Positions 54,336 to 63,773 of a DNA stretch of 64,000 nt are shown here, in pieces. Origin of the DNA: Branchipolynoe longqiensis (lineage: Eukaryota; Annelida; Polychaeta; Phyllodocida; Polynoidae); assembly GCA_030323885.1 (NCBI GenBank), contig CM059200.1, positions 2,441,299 through 2,505,298 on the forward strand, in the 5' to 3' direction. The notes beneath the pieces are model-generated. The model did not search any database and had not been told where the DNA came from. It worked only from the letters and a program-made list of their open reading frames with translations. Position numbers and translations under genes: made by a program. Positions within the stretch are counted from its first letter, which is position 1. Each line of letters begins with the position of its first letter.

Positions 54336-54465
54336 CAGTAAAACCTCTGTAAATCGACCGACCATGGGACCGACTTTAAGTGGTCCATTTAAGCACGTGG
54401 TCGGTTTAGAGAGTTAGAATATTCTTACAATGTTATTGTTGGGACCCAAATAAAACGATCGATAT
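54336..54465 (+). mobile_element. pogo/Tigger-like terminus
   Basis: TA followed by cagtaaaacctctgtaaatc then gaccgaccatggg. CAGTAAAACCTC with TA is the typical end of pogo-type DNA transposons as I recall them. ccatttaagcacgtggtcgg suggests further arm sequence. The opposite end was not found; the 48-bp array begins where the interior would lie. Confidence 0.5.
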
Positions 54466-54972
54466 TGGGGAGTGGTCCCCTGTTCTGGTTCTTTTACTCC
54501 AATAAAAATAAACCAGGTCACAGGTCCCCTGTTCTGCTTCTTTAGTTCAATAAAAATAAACCAGGTCACGCGTCCCCTATTCTGCTTCTTTAGTCCAATA
54601 AACATAAACCAGTTCATGAGTACCCTGTTCTGCTTCTTTAGTCCAATAAACATAAACCAGTTCACGGATCCCCAGTTCTGCTTCTTGAGTCCAATAAACA
54701 TAAACCAGTTCACGGGTCTCCTGTTCTGATTCTTTAGTTCAATAAACATAAACCAGTTCACGGGTACCCGTTCCTGCTTTTTTAGTTCAATAAACATAAA
54801 CCAGGTCACGGGTCCCCTGTCCTGCTTTGTTAGTCCAATAAACATAAACCAGGTCACGGGTCCCCTGTCCTGCTTCTTTAGTTCAATAAACACAAACCAG
54901 GTCACAGGTCCCCTGTTCCTCTTCTTTAGTTCAATAAACATAAACCAGTTCACGGGTCCCCTGTTCTGCTTG
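54466..54972. repeat. 48-bp minisatellite, ~10 copies
   Basis: The monomer holds ggtcccctgttctgcttctt, tagttcaataaacataaacc and aggtcacg. Adjacent ccagg positions at 54513 and 54561 give 48 bp. Being a multiple of 3, it gives a 16-residue cyclic minus frame (KKQNRGPVTWFMFIEL) open for 179 codons. Confidence 0.9.
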
Positions 54973-54976
54973 TTAA

Positions 54977-55659
54977 TGGGGCTTTCACACTACGACGTAA
55001 CGACGTCAACGTAGGGAGAACGTGAAGAACGTTGAACTTCTCGGCGTATTATGCAAATTTGGGCACAAGTTGAACGTGGATGCAGCGTAGTGGACAAGAA
55101 CGTAACGTTGGCAAAGCGTAGTGATACCGTCAATCACCGAGAGAGGACAACGTCACGACGCTCACGGAACGTTATGAACGTTATTCCATCGCCAGAAGAA
55201 CGTTACATGACGTTAGCTATGTCATGAGATGTTGAACGTACGTTGAATGCACGTTCTCCTGACGTTCTCGTGACGTTCTCGTGACGTTCTCGTGACGTTT
55301 TCCTGATATTCCCATTAAGCCTCGTAGGCTTTTGCACTTGGTTTAATGTGGGTCAACGTAGTGGAACGTAGTTGAACGTAGTGAGCAGCGTTGAAATAAC
55401 GTCCGTTTAACGTCATTGACGTTCACTGAACGTGAACAGAACGTACGGCGAACGTAAACCCTTACGTTCGACCTACGTCGAAAGTTTTGAACATGTCCAA
55501 AACCTTGACGTAACTCGACGTAACACGACGTAATGTGACGTAGCTCGACGTCATTCTAACGTCATTTTGACGTCATCATGACGTAACCCAACGTCATGAC
55601 GAAAAATGACCTCGTTAGGCTCACGTTGGCTCGTTACGTTGTAGTGTGACAGGGGTTTT
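54977..55659. mobile_element. Foldback element, TIR GGGGCTTTCACACTACGACG
   Basis: The left is ggggctttcacactacgacg then taacga; the right is tcgttacgttgtagtgtgac then aggggttt. The interior is a lattice of acgt-centred words (tgacgttctcgtgacgttct, cgtaactcgacgtaacacga). Terminal logic is shared with 33377 and 41700. Confidence 0.7.
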
Positions 55660-55972
55660 AGTTATATAAGTACACAGAACTGTTTATTTGACACGAGTAG
55701 TGTCCTTTCGGCACACAGGTCCTCCAATACGGATAGTTTGAGTTTCACTGGTCTCTGAGGAAGGACTGAAGCTGCGGCCAAACTGCCAGGTCACAGCTTC
55801 AGCTTACGCACTGATGCCTGGACAATTAAAAAGGGGTGGTAAATAGGCCGACAAAATATTACATATTCATAATTAATAGGATCGAATAGGTCTATTCATA
55901 TTTTGGATATCGTGAAGCAACTTATTGTCTTGGAGTTATCATGGGTCTAATCAATACTGAGATTAAAGTTGC
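55660..55972. other. Unassigned sequence
   Basis: No feature recognised. Confidence 0.5.
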
Positions 55973-56316
55973 ATAGTCCGATGGTTTTGAGTTTCTCTCA
56001 TTTTCTGAGATAAACATATTAGGTTGTTCATTATAATCAACCTTACTTTGGTTTGAAGTAACTTTTATTTTAAATCGCAAACTTTTGAGATATTTGAAAT
56101 GGAAACATGCTAAATTAATCTTGGCATTCTTGCCAAAACTCTATCACCATAGGCTTCTGCAGTAACAGGTTCTATTAATTGACTCAGTAGTCCCTTCTAT
56201 GTGCCGGTAAATGATTAATAAGGGCATCAGTATCTAAGATAGATATGTAGAATCAAATCTAGATAATTGTTTTGGTTTTGAAAATTTGATGTTTTCATCG
56301 AACTATGCAGCTTTAA
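55973..56316 (+). mobile_element. piggyBac-like TTAA MITE, full length
   Basis: TTAA then agttgcatagtccgatg at the left, catcgaactatgcagct then TTAA at the right; 344 bp. Confidence 0.85.
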
Positions 56317-56349
56317 GGTTGGTGCTGCTCCCACTGTCCCAGCCCTATC

Positions 56350-57255
56350 CTTCACAATCAATCAATCAATAGTTCCGTCCTCTAGTCGAGGGTTGGATGC
56401 AATGGTTCTCCACTTGTCTCCCATGGTGTGCTGTTCTGATAGACTGTGAATAATTCAAGCCTGTCCACTGTGAAATATTTGTAAACCATGATGTTCTTGG
56501 TCTCCCTCTCCCTCTGCTGCCATTCACCTTCCCTTCCAACAATGTACGGTATATTGAACTCTGACGAATGATGTGGCCAAAATAAATAAGTTTCTTTGTC
56601 TGTATTATGGCAAACAAGCTTTTCTTATTTTTAATTTTTCTGAGAACTTCTTTGTTGGTGATCTTCTTTGTCCATGATATTTTCATCATCCTTCGATAAG
56701 TCCACATCTCAAATGCTGCTAAACGTTTGTACATTTCTCAGCCCCGTACATTAGAGTAGACCACATAACACTGAAGAATATGCTTCCTTATATGTATTAA
56801 TATCTTACTTGATGTTAACACTCTATACATTTTGGAGAATGTTGTTCGGGCTATTGTTATCCTTCTTTTAATTTCTTCATCACATCTCCCATCATTTGTA
56901 ATCTTTTGTCCGAGATATATGAATTCGGATACTTGTTCTATGTTTGTGCCATCTATGGTTATATTGATATTTGGTTTATCTGTCTTTTTACTTATAACCA
57001 TGGTTTTGGTCTTCCTGGCATTCATCTTCATGTTGAATAGTATTCCAGCTTTATTGATTCTATTCACTATATCTTGTAAGTTGTTCTCACTGTCTGCTAG
57101 TATTACACTGTCATCGGGATATCTAAGATTGTTGACCTTCATGCCACCTATTGTCACTCCCTTCCAATCTTCAATGTGTCTGAAAATCATCTCTGTGTAC
57201 AGGTTAAATAGACATGGTGACAATACACACCCCTTCACAATAGGCTCAATCTTTT
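56350..57255 (-). pseudogene. RTE-like non-LTR retrotransposon RT, broken
   Basis: On the minus strand, 57238-56738 encodes KGCVLSPCLFNLYTEMIFRH, then LRYPDDSVILADSE (the catalytic box, normally with A before DD), then NARKTKTMVISKK and FIYLGQKITNDGRCDEEIKR. After a frame break near 56735 it continues LAAFEMWTYRRMMKISWTKK, FGHIIRQSSIYRTLLEGKVN and GRGRPRTSW to a stop. The FEMWxxRRM...FGHxxR...LEG...RGRPR end and a very short 3' region with a ttgattgattgattg tail are typical of RTE-clade LINEs. The 5' half (endonuclease, RT fingers) is absent. The frame break and the altered box mark it as inactive. Confidence 0.85.
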
Positions 57256-57624
57256 AAACTGACTTTGCGCCAATGTGATAACCACATACCTCATGATGAC
57301 GAAACTCGATAGGATTCTTGCCATACATTTACTTCTAATACAGATTGTGTGAAAAATTCTCCTTGTAAATATTTTACATTAGGTAACGTACCTATTTATG
57401 TATCATCAAGTATGTGTATTCACCATCTCTCCCCCCCCCCCCCCAGACATGCCGCTATGTAAGCTGTAGTTGTGACCCGGCGTGCTGGCTCCCAGCGTCA
57501 ATTCTCCCTGAGGGAGCAGCAGAACTCAGAAGATTAAAGTCTCAATTAGGAACCCATTATCAGTAGCTTCTACCCGAATTAATCATAACTGATCTTGGCA
57601 GGATTGGCGCCCTTTCAGGTTTGA
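57256..57624. other. Unassigned, with C run
   Basis: A poly-C tract at 57430-57444. No feature recognised. Confidence 0.45.
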
Positions 57625-57686
57625 ACCAGTCGGTTCGAATCCCACGACCTACCAACATGGGACAGGGACGCTCAACTCATTCCCTC
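57625..57686 (-). mobile_element. SINE-B head fragment, minus strand
   Basis: gtcggttcgaatcccacgac (B-box complement) to caactcattccctctgg. It abuts the 211-bp inverted arm. Confidence 0.65.
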
Positions 57687-57897
57687 TGGCAGTGTGGGTG
57701 GTGAGGGGAGGCGGATTTTTGTTTGTGATCTATAGTTCTTTGTTGAGGGGTTTTACGCCCTAACACCGTCTAAGTTTGATATCAAGGCAGGTGCTTACTG
57801 ACTTCTGACTGCACAATAATGGCGACTTTATAGTGCTGCCTCATTGGGAGACCAGGTCGCCGGCATCATGACCTGATTTCCCACTATATGTAAAAGC
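57687..57897. repeat. Left arm of a 211-bp inverted repeat
   Basis: It starts tggcagtgtgggtggtgagg and ends actatatgtaaaagc. It is the near-perfect reverse complement of 59159-59369 (a handful of mismatches such as tttgtga versus ttcgtga). It contains about 45 bp of non-SINE sequence followed by a SINE-B tail and central block on the minus strand. Confidence 0.85.
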
Positions 57898-57919
57898 ATC
57901 TGGTGTTAACCATTTATAC

Positions 57920-58275
57920 TTAAAGTTGCGTAGTCCGATGGTTTTTGAATTTCTGTATTTTTTCTGAGATAAATATATTAGATCGATCACTAGTATCTAC
58001 TTTACATTAGTTCAAAGTTACTTCTATTTTAAATGGTAAACTTTTGAGATATTTTGAGTGCAAACATGTCAAATTAGTTTTGGCAAGCTTGCCAAAACTC
58101 TTACATCATAGACTTCTGCAGTAACAGGTTCTGTTAAATTGACTCTGTATTGACGTCTACGCAGAAACAAATGCTTAATAAGTGCACCAGTATCTAAGTT
58201 AGATATGTAAAATCAAATCTAGATAATTGATTTGGTTTTGAAAATTTGATATTTCATCGGACTATGCAGCTTTAA
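57920..58275 (+). mobile_element. piggyBac-like TTAA MITE, full length
   Basis: TTAA then agttgcgtagtccgatg at the left, catcggactatgcagct then TTAA at the right; 356 bp; central ttttggcaagcttgccaaaa palindrome perfect. It lies between the two inverted arms. Confidence 0.9.
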
Positions 58276-58598
58276 AAACAAAACAAAATTACAATGTCGA
58301 AGAGGGACGGTTGATGACGTCATTCATTCATCCAGTGTGCCTGCTGTTGTCTCTTCTGATTGGCTGATTTGCTACTTAGCTGGTGCCTGGAGAATTGATT
58401 GTGTAGATGTAGAACACGGACTGTTCCTCCATAATAGCCAGAGCCGTCAGCACAATTGTACATCCGGGATAAAGTCACACAATAGGCATTAATTCCACTC
58501 TAGTCAATCTGTATAGCGCATGTATCTAAGAAAGGAACATGGTTTCAGCCTCTCAGCATGCCCAATGTAGTATCGTCTGCTCATGAGATCAGGTGGAA
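58276..58598. other. Unassigned sequence between MITEs
   Basis: No feature recognised. It ends TGGAA, the left TSD of the next element. Confidence 0.45.
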
Positions 58599-58986
58599 CC
58601 AAAGACCCTATAATATTAAGACAGCTCACTCCCTATCTCTCCAATGGTAATGTCAATTTTGCAGTGCCACCTTGTGGTGGGTTTGATCAGCCGGCTGCTG
58701 GTTGGTGTTTCACTTGTAAACACATACAATTATATTATACATGAGATAGGTAAGTATGAATACACATCAATATGAAATTGCTATGAACAAATACCCAGCG
58801 TCATCAGCATCATCATCAGCACCACCATCATCACACATCTTTCACATTCATATATACATTTATACATATAATATAGCAACTTTTTAACCAAGAGAACAAT
58901 CAGCCAGCGCACCAAGTGGTGGGTTTGATCATTTTGATTACACAGTAAAGGCTGAGTGAGCTGTCTTAGTATTATAGGGTCTTTGG
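58599..58986. mobile_element. MITE with 33-bp TIR (CCAAAGACCCTATAATA...), TSD TGGAA
   Basis: The left is ccaaagaccctataatatta then agacagctcactc. The right is gagtgagctgtcttagtatt then atagggtctttgg. TGGAA lies at 58594-58598 and 58987-58991. 388 bp. A second, older copy is at 30433-30811. Superfamily not assigned; the TSD length could be 3 or 5 depending on where the TIR is taken to start. Confidence 0.8.
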
Positions 58987-59029
58987 TGGAACTTGGTCCT
59001 CTCACATAAAACCATTGCAACGTCAGTTT

Positions 59030-59135
59030 ATTTGTTTGTTTGTTGGGGTTTTAGGTCCTGGCAACATCTAAGGTCATATCAGGATGGGTACCGACTTGTG
59101 ATAGTGCGGCCATATTCACGGCGAATTTTTTTTTT
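59030..59135 (-). mobile_element. SINE-B tail fragment, minus strand
   Basis: gttttaggtcctggcaacat then ctaaggtcatatcaggatgg; truncated at a poly-T. Confidence 0.7.
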
Positions 59136-59158
59136 TTTAATTTTTGTATTCAACCATC

Positions 59159-59369
59159 GCTTTTACATATAGTGGGAAATCAGGTCATGATGCCGGCGAC
59201 CTGGTCTCCCAATGAGGCAGCACTATAAAGTCGCCATTATTGTGCAGTCAGAAGTCAGTAAGCACCTGCCTTGATATCAAACTTAGACAGGGTTAGGGCG
59301 TAAAACCCCTCAACAAAGAACTATAGATCACGAACAAAAATCCGCCTCCCCTCACCACCCACACTGCCA
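59159..59369. repeat. Right arm of the 211-bp inverted repeat
   Basis: Reverse complement of 57687-57897. It begins gcttttacatatagtgggaa and ends cacccacactgcca. The 147-codon minus frame at 59321-59764 starts here and runs into the 38-bp array; not considered a gene. Confidence 0.85.
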
Positions 59370-59590
59370 CTTCCTCCTCTCCCACTCACCCACCCACCCA
59401 CCCACCTACACCCACCCACCGACACAAGGCGACCAAGGAATAGACACAATGTGAAGGGTGGGTGGGTGGGAATGCCCTGTGAGCATCTGAAATGTGCACG
59501 CTCGGAGTGGGAGTGATATGCGCATGATCGTTGCCAGCTGTGAGAACCCGAGTCGGACCCGGCCGAGTGGTCCGTCTCACCCTGGTCACG
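59370..59590. other. CCCA-rich tract and unassigned GC-rich sequence
   Basis: cacccacccacccacc at 59386-59405. The rest is GC-richer than the window average, leading into the 38-bp array. Confidence 0.45.
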
Positions 59591-60080
59591 TGGGGGCGGG
59601 CCCCACAAGCCGCTGGCAGGTCTCCCCACACTGGCCGTCAGGGGGCGCCATGGGTAAGCCTCCCCACACGGACCTTCAGGGGCGCCATGGGTAGGCCTCC
59701 CCACACGGGCCGTCAGGGGGCGCCACCAGCAGGCCTTTCCATGTAGGCCGTCAGGGGACGCCACAGGCAGGCCTCCCCACGCGGGCCATCAGGAGGCGCC
59801 ACTGGCAGGTCTCCCCACGTAGGCCGACAGAGGGCGCCACTGCCAGGCCTTTCCATGTAGGCCATTAGGGGACACCACTGGCAGGCCTCCACATACGGGC
59901 CATCAGGAGGCACCACTGGCAGGTCTCCCCATGTAGACCGTCAGGGGGCGCCACTGCCAGGCCTTTCCATGTAGGCCATCAATGGGGCACCACAGGCAGG
60001 TCTCCCCACATAGGCCGGCAGGGGGCGCCATAGGCAGGCCTCCCCACGCGGGCCATCAGGGGATACCGACAGGCCTCCCA
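59591..60080. repeat. 38-bp GC-rich minisatellite, ~13 copies
   Basis: The monomer includes ggcgccactggcaggtctcc, ccacgtaggcc and gtcaggg. ggcgcc at 59795 and 59833 gives 38 bp. Two alternating forms (cctccccacgcgggcc and ctttccatgtaggcc) suggest a two-unit higher-order pattern. Confidence 0.9.
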
Positions 60081-60104
60081 CCGTGGTGACTGTATACTTC
60101 TGCT

Positions 60105-60190
60105 GCATTGGGAGACAATGCCATGGCCAATTTTATAAGTCATTGGTTTGACTCGACCGGGAACCAAACTCACGATCTCGAACACGCGAG
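60105..60190 (-). mobile_element. SINE-B head-side fragment, minus strand
   Basis: attttataagtcattggttt then gactcgaccgggaacc and a truncated head. Confidence 0.65.
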
Positions 60191-60405
60191 TCTACTTTTT
60201 CCAATAAGCAGCAAAGGGGTCTTTTAAGTTTTATATATATGCACTTCCCCACAGACAGGACAGCACATACCACAGCCTTTGATGAACCAGTTGTGGACCA
60301 CTGGTTGGGACGGAAAATAGCGAAAACTGCAAATGTCTCCACTGAGCAGGATCAATAGGATGATCAACACCTTCACAGGTGGACACCCTAGCGCCTGAGC
60401 TATGC
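60191..60405 (-). mobile_element. SINE-C, minus strand, 3' part truncated
   Basis: From ttttccaataagcagcaaag through acagacaggacagcacatac and aaccagttgtggaccactgg to gagctatgccccactcc. Confidence 0.75.
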
Positions 60406-60410
60406 CCCAC

Positions 60411-60534
60411 TCCTTTCTATGCAGCAAGAAATACTTAATAAGTGCATCATATCTAAGTTGGATATGTGGGGTCAAATCTATATCAGTATTTTGCTTTTGA
60501 AAATGTGATGCTTTCATCGGACGATGCAGCTGTA
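60411..60534 (+). mobile_element. piggyBac-like MITE right-end fragment
   Basis: tatgcagcaagaaatactta through tctaagttggatatgtgggg to tttcatcggacgatgcagct; TTAA is mutated to gtaa. Confidence 0.75.
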
Positions 60535-60587
60535 AGTTTAACTGTAGATGTATGTACACATATATGTGTGATATAATAATATAATAT

Positions 60588-60777
60588 ATGTCATGGGGGC
60601 GATGAAAATGAGAAATATTGCGCCTAGAGCGGGACTCGAACCCACATCTCTTTGCATTCCGGGCCAGTGTGCTAAGCATTACACCACCTAGGCTCCCTGA
60701 TATCAACACACTACCCACGCCTTCCTGTCGATGTGGTTACTTGCCTGAGAGGTCAGCAGACTACTACAATAGTATAC
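60588..60777 (-). mobile_element. SINE-A, minus strand, short form
   Basis: gcctagagcgggactcgaac then cattacaccacctaggctcc to aggtcagcagactactaca. It starts at tcatgggggcgatg next to AT-rich DNA. Confidence 0.8.
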
Positions 60778-61133
60778 AGATATAAATGGTGGGCTACGCC
60801 CTAGTAAGGAACAACAGAACGAGGAGTGGTGGGAAGCCTAGTTTATTTACCCGAGGCCCTTGGCCGAGCAATAGATAGCCCGGCCTAGTAAAAGTTTTGA
60901 AATTGAGCTCATGTGATGCCCGCGCCGACTGACTGGCATATGACGAGGCGTAGGATGGCGCCAAACTATCCTGGACCCGATCAGGCCCGCAAAATGGCAG
61001 ATCGGTCCACAATTGCACAAATAAATAGCATGGCGAATAATAATATAATAAATAGCACAAGCCTACTCCGCATTATATACTCATATAATTAATTATATAT
61101 CACATAAATTCATACAAAACATATTTTATTATA
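60778..61133. other. Unassigned sequence with partial repeat similarity
   Basis: aggagtggtgggaagcctag then tttatttacccgaggccctt resembles 9290-9345. Could be an old LTR or DNA element; not resolved. Confidence 0.35.
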
Positions 61134-61466
61134 TTGTAGTGGTCTGCACTGACCTCTCAATCAAGGAGCCGCATTGACAGGTAGGCGTGTGTTGTGTGTT
61201 GATATCAGGGAGCCTAGGTGGTGTAATGGTTAGCACACTGGCCCAGAATGCAAAGAGATGTGGGTTCGAGTCCTGCTCTAGGCACAATATTTCCCATTTT
61301 CATCACCCCCATGACATTGGTTGCCATAATCACAATCCAGTACAAGCTACGTGCTGTATAGTTGTTAAACCTACCCTGTGTATGTAAGTGTGTTGCATTG
61401 CCTGTGTGTATGTAATTGTAAGCATTAAAAGACTTACAATTCCAGGGGGACAAGTGTAGTGGTCAC
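61134..61466 (+). mobile_element. SINE-A, single long-form unit
   Basis: It starts ttgtagtggtctgcactgac, contains gcctaggtggtgtaatggtt and gtgggttcgagtcctgctct, and ends ccagggggacaagtgtagtg. The starting word tgtagtggtc is therefore present at both ends. Confidence 0.85.
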
Positions 61467-61527
61467 CCCTACGACAATTTTATTCCAGGTAACATAAATA
61501 TTTACAGATGTATATAACTATGGACTA

Positions 61528-62130
61528 TATAATTGGTAAAGTGCACACTTCCTGTGTGGAAGCTCGGGAGTTTTGAAACCCGGACGAGACAAACCAATGA
61601 CTTACAAAATTGATACTTGTCGTTACCTAACCTGGCCTTCAGCATTAATAGGATATGGGCAAAGACTGGTTAGCTCAGTCTCAGGATAATGTGACTGTGT
61701 AGGATATCAGGTCATAATGCCCATGGCCTCGTCTACTAGCTGGGCTAGCAGTATAAAATTGCCATGAGTGCACACTGGCACAAGCCGGTACCCGTGGTGT
61801 TCTCTGTGGCAGAGTGATTAGAGTGTCTGACTTTTTTCTAGGTCAGACTCCTAATCTGAAGGTCGGTGCTTCGATTCCCCATGCCCCCACCTCTGCCAAT
61901 TTGGATTTCCACCACTGTGGTTAACTTACAGCGTCGTCAAAGGCCAGTTGCTCTCATACCATGTCTATGTGGTGTGGGAGGTTAAAAATCCCTTGGGTCG
62001 GTAAAAGTGTAGGCTCGGGCATCCTATCGACAAACTGTCTAATGGTGAAAACAAGTCTATTCAGGCTTATCCATAATAGGCAATATAAATCATCAAGAGA
62101 AAAAAAAAAGAATATGTCCTTAGATGTTGC
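61528..62130 (+). mobile_element. SINE-B, plus strand, split by SINE-Arg
   Basis: The head is degraded (gtaaagtgcacacttcctgt). The body is clear (gatacttgtcgttacctaac, ctcaggataatgtgactgtg) to acaagccggtacccg. It resumes for a few bases after 62111 with tccttagatgttgcc. Confidence 0.75.
61797..62111 (+). mobile_element. tRNA-Arg-like SINE (SINE-Arg) with A tail
   Basis: The head is ggtgttctctgtggcagagt then gattagagtg (A-box), and gtgcttcgattcccc (B-box). The anticodon arm can be drawn as cagactcctaatctg, giving anticodon CCT (Arg). A duplicated gtctgac/gtcagac with a T-run precedes it and would disturb tRNA folding. The body ends ataaatcatcaagag plus a 10-base A run. Confidence 0.7.
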
Positions 62131-62264
62131 CAAGCGACAAGTATCAATTTTTAAGTCATTGGTTTGATTCGTCCACGGATCGAACCAACAAACCCCTCGA
62201 TTCAGATCCCCCGATATTCCAACACGACAGACGGACGCTGAACTCATTCGGCCATCCCCGCTGG
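62131..62264 (-). mobile_element. SINE-B head half, minus strand
   Basis: agcgacaagtatcaattttt through gattcgtccacggatcgaac to cattcggccatccccgctgg. Confidence 0.75.
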
Positions 62265-62799
62265 TACCCAAGATGATAAAAGGCTGCACAGGAATATTCA
62301 AACAGAGGCTTGCCTCACAATAACCGGGCTGGACAGCTACGGGTCCCGAGGCGCCGGAGCTTGGTGCAATTGTGACACTCCCAGGTTGATGTAGAATGTA
62401 AATCTGATGCAGTCCCACACTCCGAGAACTGCATGTCCAAAGATTCACCGAGCATAATTATTATAATAATAACACCAGCTTTTTTACCCCTGCTGTGCAC
62501 AGGTTAAAGCTAGGTTGCGCGTCAATCCCTGCACCAATATTGTGTTGAACTGTCATTATATATATATATTCACCATCTCTGACTATATTCAGAGATCATG
62601 TATATATCTACGTTCTCTGCTAGATTCCGGACTCGTGCATGGTTCCATTTCAATGTAGTGCTGCCATCTGGTGGAATCCATCTGTACCATTATGTAGTAA
62701 ACCATATTGGTCGCACTAATTGCGGAATTAACAACACTTGCGATTATGTGACTCAAGATGGATGCCACTCTGGTCGAAGTGATCAAAGTTAGTAAAAAC
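62265..62799. other. Unassigned sequence
   Basis: No feature recognised apart from a short (AT)n at 62556-62570. Confidence 0.45.
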
Positions 62800-62821
62800 C
62801 ATAATAATAATAATAATAATG
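62800..62821. repeat. (AAT)n microsatellite
   Basis: ataataataataataat; possibly the 3' tail of the minus-strand LINE to its right. Confidence 0.7.
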
Positions 62822-63590
62822 ATGAAATATTTATTTCCACATGATCAATGTACACACAAGTTGATATTTATATCAGTAACTTTTTCACATGAAAAAGGAG
62901 AAAGCAGAAGTACAATACGTATGTGGGTATTTAAAAATAACACAGATACATTGCTTATACCATAGAAATAATAAATAGAAAAATATAAGTTAAAAGCATA
63001 TCAACATTACCCTCAATACTGTAAATTACATCTCAATATCTATGTACTAGACTACTATGTATTTTCCCTCTGCTAAAGCTTAAATATTTTCTTTTTACAT
63101 ATTCGTTGAAACGTTATATCGTTGCCAAGTTGAACTGGGTCATTTCCTGACCTAAAGATAGTATTAGTAGTGTCATCAGCAAATAGAATGAATTTAAGAA
63201 GCGATGACACATTACAAATATCATTTATATTAAATGAACAACTTAGGTCCCAGAATTGAGCCCTGAGGGACTCCACATACCACATTTGCTAAGTCTGAGT
63301 CCTCATCATCTAAATTTACATATTGTTGTCTATTTTGTAGATAACTAGTAAGCCAGTTATTGGCAATGCCTCTGATACCATAGTGATTTAACTTTTTTAT
63401 TAACAAATTATGGTCAATTGTGTTGTATGCTTTTTTAAGGTCAATAAATACAGCAATAGTAAATTGTTGTTGTCCAGAGCTGAGGTAATTTCTTCTGTCA
63501 GTTCGAATAATGCCAATGATGTAGACATTTTAGATCTGAAACCATATTGACTGCTACACAAGGTATCATGTTTATCAAAATTACCATCAT
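62822..63590 (-). pseudogene. Non-LTR retrotransposon RT, minus strand, frameshifted
   Basis: On the minus strand, from about 63590: DTLCSSQYGFRSKMSTSLAL then LTEEITSALDNNN (RT fingers), a frame break near 63460, then NNWLTSYLQNRQQYVNL and VVCGVPQGSILGP, a second break near 63240, then NDICNVSSLLKFILFADDTT (catalytic FADD). These are the ordered RT motifs of CR1/Jockey-type LINEs. The remainder of the protein and most of the 3' region are missing or unrecognisable. At least two frame breaks make it non-functional. The region towards 62822 is AT-rich and is assumed to be the 3' end. Confidence 0.8.
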
Positions 63591-63633
63591 AATTAATATG
63601 CAATATGTATGGCAGGCACACAAAAAACATGAT

Positions 63634-63773
63634 ATTAACAACCCATACAACCCATACAACCCATACAACCCATACAACCCATACAACCCATACAACCCAT
63701 ACAACCCATACAACCCATACAACCCATACAACCCATACAACCCATACAACCCATACAACCCATACAACCCATA
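63634..63773. repeat. 9-bp cccatacaa minisatellite, ~15 copies
   Basis: Near-perfect acaacccatacaaccc run. A multiple of 3, hence open frames YNPYNP and YGLYGL. It lies directly upstream (minus strand) of the RT fragment. Confidence 0.95.

Noticed and set aside
61800..61900. Genuine tRNA-Arg(CCT) gene
   Set aside because: An extra stem and T-run interrupt the tRNA, and a SINE body with A tail follows.
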